From positions 2,501 through 66,500 of the forward strand of contig NQOF01000001.1 of NCBI GenBank assembly GCA_002270465.1: a stretch of 64,000 bases of DNA. Direction: 5' to 3'. Origin of the DNA: Blautia hominis. GTDB lineage: Bacteria > Bacillota > Clostridia > Lachnospirales > Lachnospiraceae. This document shows, one piece after another, positions 59,116 to 64,000 of this stretch. The notes beneath the pieces were generated by a model. That model was not told where the DNA came from and made no database searches. It saw nothing but the letters and a program-made list of their open reading frames with translations. The number at the start of each line of letters is the position of its first letter. Positions within the stretch are counted from its first letter, which is position 1. Both the position numbers and the translations under genes were made by a program.

Positions 59116-60423
59116 TCAGGATATGGCACGAAATGCCTCCTCCAAATCCTGGAGGATGTCATCAATGTTCTCCGTACCTATGGACAGGCGGACAGTGTTG
59201 GGACGGATTCCCTGCTCTGCAAGTTCTGCTTCGGTGAGCTGGGCATGGGTGGTGGAAGCCGGGTGAATGACCAGGGATTTCACATCAGCCACATTTGCCA
59301 GCAAAGAGAAAAGTTCCAGGTTATCGATAAATTCTTTTGTCTTCCCGGCATCTCCTTTTACCTCAAATGTAAAGATAGAACCGCCCCCATTGGGGAAATA
59401 CTTTTTATACAATCTCTGCTGTTCGGGATCTTCGCTGACAGACGGATGATGAACTTCCTCCACCAGCGGATGTTTCTGTAAATATTCTACCACTTTCAGC
59501 GCATTCTGTACATGGCGTTCTACCCGCAGAGACAGAGTTTCCAGCCCCTGAAGGAAGAAAAATGCATGGAAGGGGGAAAGCGTAGCACCTGTGTCGCGCA
59601 GCAAAATGGCTCTGATCTTTGTCACAAAGGCAGCCGGACCAGCGGCTTTTGTAAAGCTTACCCCGTGGTAGCTGGGATTGGGTTCCACAAGGGAAGAAAA
59701 TTTTCCGGATGCCTCCCAGTCGAATTTTCCGCTGTCAACGATCACACCGCCCAGAGCCGTACCGTGACCGCCGATAAACTTTGTGGCGGAATGTACCACA
59801 ATATCAGCCCCGTATGCAATGGGGCGCACCAGGAAAGGCGTTGCAAACGTGTTGTCAACCACCAAAGGAATTTTATAGGCATGGGCGATCTGCGCAACAG
59901 CCTCAATATCCACCACTTCAGAACGGGGATTTCCAAGTGTCTCAATAAAAATAGCTTTCGTGTTCTCCCGAATGGCCCCCTCCACTTCTTCCTTATTAAA
60001 TATATCCACAAATGTGGTTTCAATCCCATAGTCCGGCAGGGTATGTTCCAGCAGGTTATAAGACCCCCCGTAAATATTTTTTGCGGAGACAATGTGGTCC
60101 CCCTGTTTTGCCAGGTTCTGGAAGGTGTAGGAGATAGCCGCTGCCCCTGACGCAACAGCCAGTGCTGCCACGCCGCCCTCCAGGGCCGCTATTCTCTGTT
60201 CAAATACATCCTGCGTGGGATTTGTCAGCCTTCCGTAAATATTCCCCGCATTTGACAGATCAAAACGTGCTGCCGCATGTGCGCAGTCATCAAACACATA
60301 GGAGGAGGAGGCATAAATAGGTACTGCCCTTGCACCTGTTGCCGGATCCGGAGCCTCCTGACCCACATGGAGCTGTAAAGTCTCGAATTTGAAATTTCTG
60401 TCTTTTCTCTCTGTTTTTTTCAT
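59116..60423 (-). CDS. O-acetylhomoserine sulfhydrylase-type PLP enzyme
   Basis: Protein of 435 residues starting [21 protein letters not shown]. The family (MetY / Cys-Met metabolism PLP enzymes) forms homocysteine from O-acetylhomoserine and sulfide. The PLP lysine is in [16 protein letters not shown] near residue 212; [25 protein letters not shown] near the N-terminus and [17 protein letters not shown] near 75 are typical. Length and N-terminus favour MetY over MetB. GAGGGTGA precedes the start. It lies 81 bases after cysK in the same operon. Confidence 0.93.
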   Translation of the reverse strand: MKKTERKDRNFKFETLQLHVGQEAPDPATGARAVPIYASSSYVFDDCAHAAARFDLSNAGNIYGRLTNPTQDVFEQRIAALEGGVAALAVASGAAAISYTFQNLAKQGDHIVSAKNIYGGSYNLLEHTLPDYGIETTFVDIFNKEEVEGAIRENTKAIFIETLGNPRSEVVDIEAVAQIAHAYKIPLVVDNTFATPFLVRPIAYGADIVVHSATKFIGGHGTALGGVIVDSGKFDWEASGKFSSLVEPNPSYHGVSFTKAAGPAAFVTKIRAILLRDTGATLSPFHAFFFLQGLETLSLRVERHVQNALKVVEYLQKHPLVEEVHHPSVSEDPEQQRLYKKYFPNGGGSIFTFEVKGDAGKTKEFIDNLELFSLLANVADVKSLVIHPASTTHAQLTEAELAEQGIRPNTVRLSIGTENIDDILQDLEEAFRAIS

Positions 60424-60504
60424 AGTTGTCACCCTCACCTTTTCTGATATTTTTATAACGCCGATTAAGCTTTGGCGCAAAAAGCTGTTCTTTGTTCCGG
60501 GATC

Positions 60505-61446
60505 TCAATTCTGGAATAATGGCGTGGAATAATATCTGTCTCCGCTGTCCGGAAGAAGCACAACGATATTTTTCCCTGCATACTCTTCTCTCTTTGCCAG
60601 TTCCATAGCTGCATACATGACCGCACCGGAGGAGATCCCTACCAGAATGCCTTCTTTTTTTGCGATTTTCTTTGCGGTTTCAATGGCTGCATCATTTTCC
60701 ACCTGTATGATCTCATCATATATCTCTGTGTTCAGCACCGTTGGGATAAAGCCTGCCCCGATGCCCTGGATTTTGTGAGGCCCCGGCCTGCCGCCTGAGA
60801 GGACCGGTGAATCTGTAGGCTCTACTGCCACCACTTTAACAGCCGGATTTTTTGATTTCAGATACTCTCCGGTACCTGTGATGGTTCCGCCTGTGCCAAC
60901 CCCTGAAACAAAGACATCCACGGTGCCCTCCGTGTCGTTCCAGATTTCAGGTCCTGTGGTCTTTCTGTGCATTTCCGGATTGGAGGCATTTTCAAACTGG
61001 CCCGGAATGAAGCTGCCGGGGATTTGACGGCTAAGTTCCTCCGCTTTTGCTATGGCTCCATTCATGCCCTTACTTCCCTCCGTCAGCACCAGCTCCGCAC
61101 CATAGGCTTTCAGTATATTCCTGCGCTCCACGCTCATAGTCTCCGGCATTGTAAGGATCAGGCGGTATCCCCTGGCTGCGGCCATGGATGCAAGGCCTAT
61201 GCCTGTGTTGCCGGATGTTGGTTCTATCAGCACCGTACCCGGACCGATCAGCCCGGCCGCCTCCGCAGTATCCAGCATATTTTTGGCAATCCTGTCTTTC
61301 ACACTTCCCGCCGGATTCAGATATTCCAGCTTTGCCAGAACTGACGCGTTCAGCCCCTCCTCCTTTTCCATATTCTGCATTTCCATCAAGGGAGTGCCCC
61401 CAACCAGCTCTGCTGCGCTTCTATAAATATGATCTCTGCTCATCAT
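60505..61446 (-). CDS. cysK: Cysteine synthase (O-acetylserine sulfhydrylase)
   Basis: Protein of 313 residues. A PLP enzyme making cysteine from O-acetylserine and sulfide. The PLP lysine is in [14 protein letters not shown] near residue 47, the substrate loop [11 protein letters not shown] near 75, and the phosphate-binding loop [15 protein letters not shown] near 182. AAGGAGAAA precedes two tandem ATGs. A perfect consensus promoter drives it. First gene of cysK-metY-rrf2. Confidence 0.96.
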   Translation of the reverse strand: MMSRDHIYRSAAELVGGTPLMEMQNMEKEEGLNASVLAKLEYLNPAGSVKDRIAKNMLDTAEAAGLIGPGTVLIEPTSGNTGIGLASMAAARGYRLILTMPETMSVERRNILKAYGAELVLTEGSKGMNGAIAKAEELSRQIPGSFIPGQFENASNPEMHRKTTGPEIWNDTEGTVDVFVSGVGTGGTITGTGEYLKSKNPAVKVVAVEPTDSPVLSGGRPGPHKIQGIGAGFIPTVLNTEIYDEIIQVENDAAIETAKKIAKKEGILVGISSGAVMYAAMELAKREEYAGKNIVVLLPDSGDRYYSTPLFQN

Positions 61447-61463
61447 TTTCTCCTTTCATATAT

Positions 61464-61484
61464 TTCCTATCGAATTAATAGGAA
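61464..61484. promoter_or_regulatory. Inverted repeat at the cysK promoter, candidate Rrf2 operator
   Basis: TTCCTAT-N7-ATAGGAA is a perfect 7-base inverted repeat directly downstream of the -10, where a bound repressor would block initiation. Rrf2-family (CymR, IscR) sites have this general form. Confidence 0.6.
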
Positions 61485-61512
61485 TTATAACCGCATCTGT
61501 CCCGTCTGTCAA
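61484..61512 (-). promoter_or_regulatory. Consensus sigma-A promoter of cysK
   Basis: -35 TTGACA (61507-61512) and -10 TATAAT (61484-61489) with exactly 17 bp between them, a full consensus match. It abuts the T-tract of the preceding terminator. Confidence 0.92.
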
Positions 61513-61513
61513 G

Positions 61514-61560
61514 AAAAAAATCCCAGATTGCATGATTTTTTTTCAGATACAATCTGGGAT
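61514..61560 (-). terminator. Terminator of the beta-helix lipoprotein gene
   Basis: ATCCCAGATTG pairs with CAATCTGGGAT and is followed by TTTTTT on the minus strand. It ends directly at the cysK -35 element. Confidence 0.9.
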
Positions 61561-61564
61561 CTTG

Positions 61565-63454
61565 CTAAATTTCATCCGGCGGATCCATTCCTTCCGGCAT
61601 CTCTCCTTCCGGTAGTTCCATTCCCTCCGGCATCTCTCCTTCCGGTGGCTCCGTTCCCTCCGGCATCTCTCCTTCCGGTGGCTCCGTTCCCTCCGGCATC
61701 TCTCCTTCCGGTGGCTCCGTTCCCTCTGGCATCTCTCCATCCGGTGGCTCCATTCCCTCCGGCATCTCTCCATCCGCATTACTCGGATTTTGGCCATTCT
61801 TCCTATTTCCTTTCATGCCGCCGTCCATTCGTCCCATACCTCCTGCTGCGCCATTGGACGTGACTACGGCTTCCAGGGTCAGCTCATTACTTTCGTTTCC
61901 GGCAGTAAGGATATATGTCTCCCCCTCATTCATTTCCGGACAGCTGATCAGCACAGAAGAATAATTTTTCTCAGGCGCCCAGTTTAACAGCTCATTGCCG
62001 TCTGCATCTTTTAAGATAACCGCAGACTGTGCCTCCTGGGACTCTGTGAGATTTTGCAGAATAGAACACTGGGTGGAGGAATCACTGAATCCCTGTGCCA
62101 TACCGGAACTTCCCACGGCTATGATGGTTCCACCTGTGATATCCGCGCCTCCGTTATAGTCAAGAGCACCATCACCGTCGGACACAGGGCCGTTTACATA
62201 TACGGTTCCCCCTGACAGAAAGAGACTGCCGTTAGAATCAAGACCGTCCCCCTCAGCGTCCACTTCCAGAGTTCCCCCTGTGATCTTAATGTAGGCTTCC
62301 GTATCATTCTCCATGCTTCCATCCCCGCTGCCGCCGGGCACGTCTGCCTCCTCCTCTTCCGTCTTGGCCTTTGCCGCATTTACCCCGTCATCACTGGCTG
62401 TCAGACTGGTCTCGCCGCCGTTTACCACCACTCTGCGGCCTTCCAGTCCTTCATAACAGGAGTTTACAGCAATCACTCCATCGTTCACCACAACATCCAG
62501 ATCCGCATGAAAGGCATCATCCCCTGAGTCCACCGTAAAACTGCCGCCGTCTATCACAATGCTCCCGCCGGTATGCAGGGCATCATCTTCTGTATTAAGA
62601 ACAAAGGTACCGCCTGCAATATAGATATTGCCTTTTTCCGTCTCCTCCGTATTTTCTGCTTTCATTCCCTTGCCCTGGGATGTGAGGCTGAATGTGCCGT
62701 CCCATATTTTTATACAGTCTTTTCCGGTCATGCAGTGTTCCGCAGCATTGACTGTAATTTCTCCGCCTGTAATGACCAGATCATTTTTTGATACCATGCC
62801 ATGTTTATAAGAGGCAGTCACTTTCAAAGCCCCGTTGCCATTTACGGTAAGGTCATCCTTGGAAAAGACTACCCCGTCTACTGTGTTGTCATCTGTCTGT
62901 GTATAGGTATTTCCTCCGCTCAGACTGTTCTGACTTCCCTCTGCCAGCGTGAGAAATACTTTGTCCGCGTTTTTTACATAAACAGCAGCGCTTGTCTCAC
63001 AGTGGATCTCCGCTCCGTCAAGAACGATCTGCACTTTGTCACTGTCCCCTGCATCTACCACGATCTGTCCGTCACGGAGTTCCCCGGTAATACGGTAGAT
63101 ACCTTCCCCGCTAATGGTGATCGTGCTGCCGGAGACCTCTGCACTGCCGCTCTCTGACTGAATGGTATCTCCATTCAGGGTTATCTCACTCACCGCATCC
63201 GCCGCATAAGTTCCATCTCGATCGCGTTCGGTAAATTCCGTATCTACCTCTGATCCTGTCAGCTCCAGATCCCGGTCCACGCCTTCCGTGCTGCCGGTTC
63301 CCCCCATCATACCGCCTCTGCCGCCGGCTGCCGTATCGGATACCGTTTTATCGGTCTCCCGGCTGTCTGCCTGTTCATTTCCGCATCCCCAAAGGCTGCC
63401 CGCCGACAGCAGAATACCCAGAAGCACTGCTGCCGCTGTTTTTTTATTATACAT
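61565..63454 (-). CDS. Cthe_2159-type carbohydrate-binding beta-helix lipoprotein
   Basis: Protein of 629 residues starting MYNKKTAAAVLLGILLSAGS, with a lipobox-like LWGC. Residues 75-500 hold recurring beta-helix rungs (for example GGEITVNAAEHCMTGKDCIKI and GGSFTVDSGDDAFHADLDVV), the pattern of the Cthe_2159/DUF4353 family described in Clostridium thermocellum as a cell-surface polysaccharide-binding beta-helix. The final 66 residues are six 11-residue repeats. The start follows the DUF4956 stop by 5 bases, a known pairing. A 60-codon upstream extension overlaps DUF4956 and is not used. Confidence 0.9.
   Translation of the reverse strand: MYNKKTAAAVLLGILLSAGSLWGCGNEQADSRETDKTVSDTAAGGRGGMMGGTGSTEGVDRDLELTGSEVDTEFTERDRDGTYAADAVSEITLNGDTIQSESGSAEVSGSTITISGEGIYRITGELRDGQIVVDAGDSDKVQIVLDGAEIHCETSAAVYVKNADKVFLTLAEGSQNSLSGGNTYTQTDDNTVDGVVFSKDDLTVNGNGALKVTASYKHGMVSKNDLVITGGEITVNAAEHCMTGKDCIKIWDGTFSLTSQGKGMKAENTEETEKGNIYIAGGTFVLNTEDDALHTGGSIVIDGGSFTVDSGDDAFHADLDVVVNDGVIAVNSCYEGLEGRRVVVNGGETSLTASDDGVNAAKAKTEEEEADVPGGSGDGSMENDTEAYIKITGGTLEVDAEGDGLDSNGSLFLSGGTVYVNGPVSDGDGALDYNGGADITGGTIIAVGSSGMAQGFSDSSTQCSILQNLTESQEAQSAVILKDADGNELLNWAPEKNYSSVLISCPEMNEGETYILTAGNESNELTLEAVVTSNGAAGGMGRMDGGMKGNRKNGQNPSNADGEMPEGMEPPDGEMPEGTEPPEGEMPEGTEPPEGEMPEGTEPPEGEMPEGMELPEGEMPEGMDPPDEI
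61574..61771 (-). repeat. 33-bp coding tandem repeat, six copies
   Basis: Six units encode GEMPEGTEPPE with small variants (M for T, L for P, D for E). Proline and glutamate make an extended acidic tail. The near identity of the central units suggests recent expansion and possible length variation. Confidence 0.92.
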
Positions 63455-63459
63455 CTGTC

Positions 63460-64000
63460 TCACAGCTCCTCTCTGACAATCGCAGCCCTGCTGCTTAATA
63501 TCTCCAGGTTTCCATTTCGGCAGCGAAGGGCATCTATCAGCCTCTTCTCGTCTTTCTGCTCTTTCAGCACAACCTGGTACTCCAGACGGAACAGGCTGCC
63601 CATATTGGTGGTCTTTACCTGGATCAGTTCCCATCTCTTCAAATATTTTTCAAAGATCTCATCAAACACCTCCGTGTAATCCAGAGATTCCGGAATCGTA
63701 ATACGCAGTGCTCTCTCCTGCGTATGTTTCTCCCCAAACCTGCTGACTGTAAAAATGGTGTTGACTGCGCCGATCACCACCACAAAAAGTGCCGCAATAC
63801 CGATATATCCCATGCCCGTAGCCAGCCCCACAGCCATAGCCAGGAAAATACTGCTGATCTCTTTGGCCGTTCCGGGCACAGAACGGAACCTGACCAGGGA
63901 AAATGCCCCCATCACCGCCACACCGGTGCCCAGATTCCCATTCACCAGCATGATCACCATCTGCACAATGGCAGGCATCAGCGCCAGAGTTACAACAAAT
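63460..64000 (-). CDS. DUF4956 membrane protein, partial (5' end outside window)
   Basis: The frame is open from the stop at 63460 to the right edge (180 codons). It includes TM segments with MVIMLVNGNLGTGVAVMGAF, then SLVRFRSVPGTAKEISSIFL, and a cytoplasmic C-terminal domain (RWELIQVKTTNMGSLFRLEY). The first Met in the window is not the real start, since in-frame codons precede it (FVVTLAL). DUF4956 genes often sit by VTC-domain polyphosphate polymerase, CotH and Cthe_2159-like genes. Its function is unknown. Confidence 0.88.
   Translation of the reverse strand, partial: FVVTLALMPAIVQMVIMLVNGNLGTGVAVMGAFSLVRFRSVPGTAKEISSIFLAMAVGLATGMGYIGIAALFVVVIGAVNTIFTVSRFGEKHTQERALRITIPESLDYTEVFDEIFEKYLKRWELIQVKTTNMGSLFRLEYQVVLKEQKDEKRLIDALRCRNGNLEILSSRAAIVREEL

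Noticed and set aside
63455-63634. 60-codon N-terminal extension of the beta-helix lipoprotein
   Set aside because: It overlaps the DUF4956 gene in another frame; the signal peptide starts at 63454.

Overview
The window looks like a stretch of chromosome from a gut Firmicute of the Lachnospiraceae, probably Blautia-like. This rests on gene content and family resemblance: a clostridial PyrDB/PyrK dihydroorotate dehydrogenase, a tig-clpP-clpX-lon-engB cluster, a group II ECF transporter next to truA, a GH112 phosphorylase, AGGAGG-type ribosome binding sites and sigma-A promoters. Most genes lie on the minus strand. No rRNA, tRNA or CRISPR array was found.

Layout. 1-2.2 kb: an edge-cut GNAT acetyltransferase, a membrane protein and a TetR regulator. 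2.6-7.5 kb: radA, a small conserved protein, and clpC preceded by a GntR/YtrA-type regulator rather than ctsR. 7.6-11.5 kb: purine genes purE-purM-purN-purD. 11.9-15.7 kb: an M29 aminopeptidase, an HD phosphohydrolase and small membrane proteins. 15.7-20.5 kb: pyrC-pyrF-pyrK-pyrD-pyrE from one strong promoter. 20.7-25 kb: a cold-shock protein, a membrane diguanylate cyclase, an AEC transporter and a flavin reductase. 25-31 kb: malQ, truA, ecfT-ecfA2-ecfA1 and a HAD-GNAT fusion. 31.3-37.6 kb: tig-clpP-clpX-lon-engB, a proteostasis operon. 37.7-42.5 kb: a DJ-1/PfpI protein, a 58-bp tandem repeat array, a CYTH protein, proC and small proteins. 42.5-50 kb: an AraC regulator and a substrate-binding lipoprotein gene cut in two by a 5.3-kb element. 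50.3-55.1 kb: a small zinc-ribbon protein, a GH112 phosphorylase, and an NhaC-family transporter behind a lysine riboswitch. 55.3-57.1 kb: a cytidylate-kinase-like protein and a DUF2089 operon. 57.5-61.5 kb: an AraC/GyrI regulator and a cysK-metY-rrf2 sulfur operon. 61.5-64 kb: a Cthe_2159-type beta-helix lipoprotein and a DUF4956 membrane protein cut by the window edge.

The most striking structure is the element at 44082-49399. A large serine recombinase gene and three unrelated genes (a diguanylate cyclase, an ArsC/Spx-like protein and ribosomal protein bL25) sit between two copies of the hexamer CAGGTG inside a substrate-binding-protein gene. Joining the flanks at that hexamer restores one open frame of 343 codons. 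The recombinase frame runs across the right junction, so its C-terminus would differ between the integrated and circular forms.

Two related families of short terminal-inverted-repeat elements (MITE-like) are scattered through the window, mostly just after stop codons. In two cases they supply a gene's last codons and stop. Several promoters, operators, terminators and one riboswitch can be read directly and are listed.
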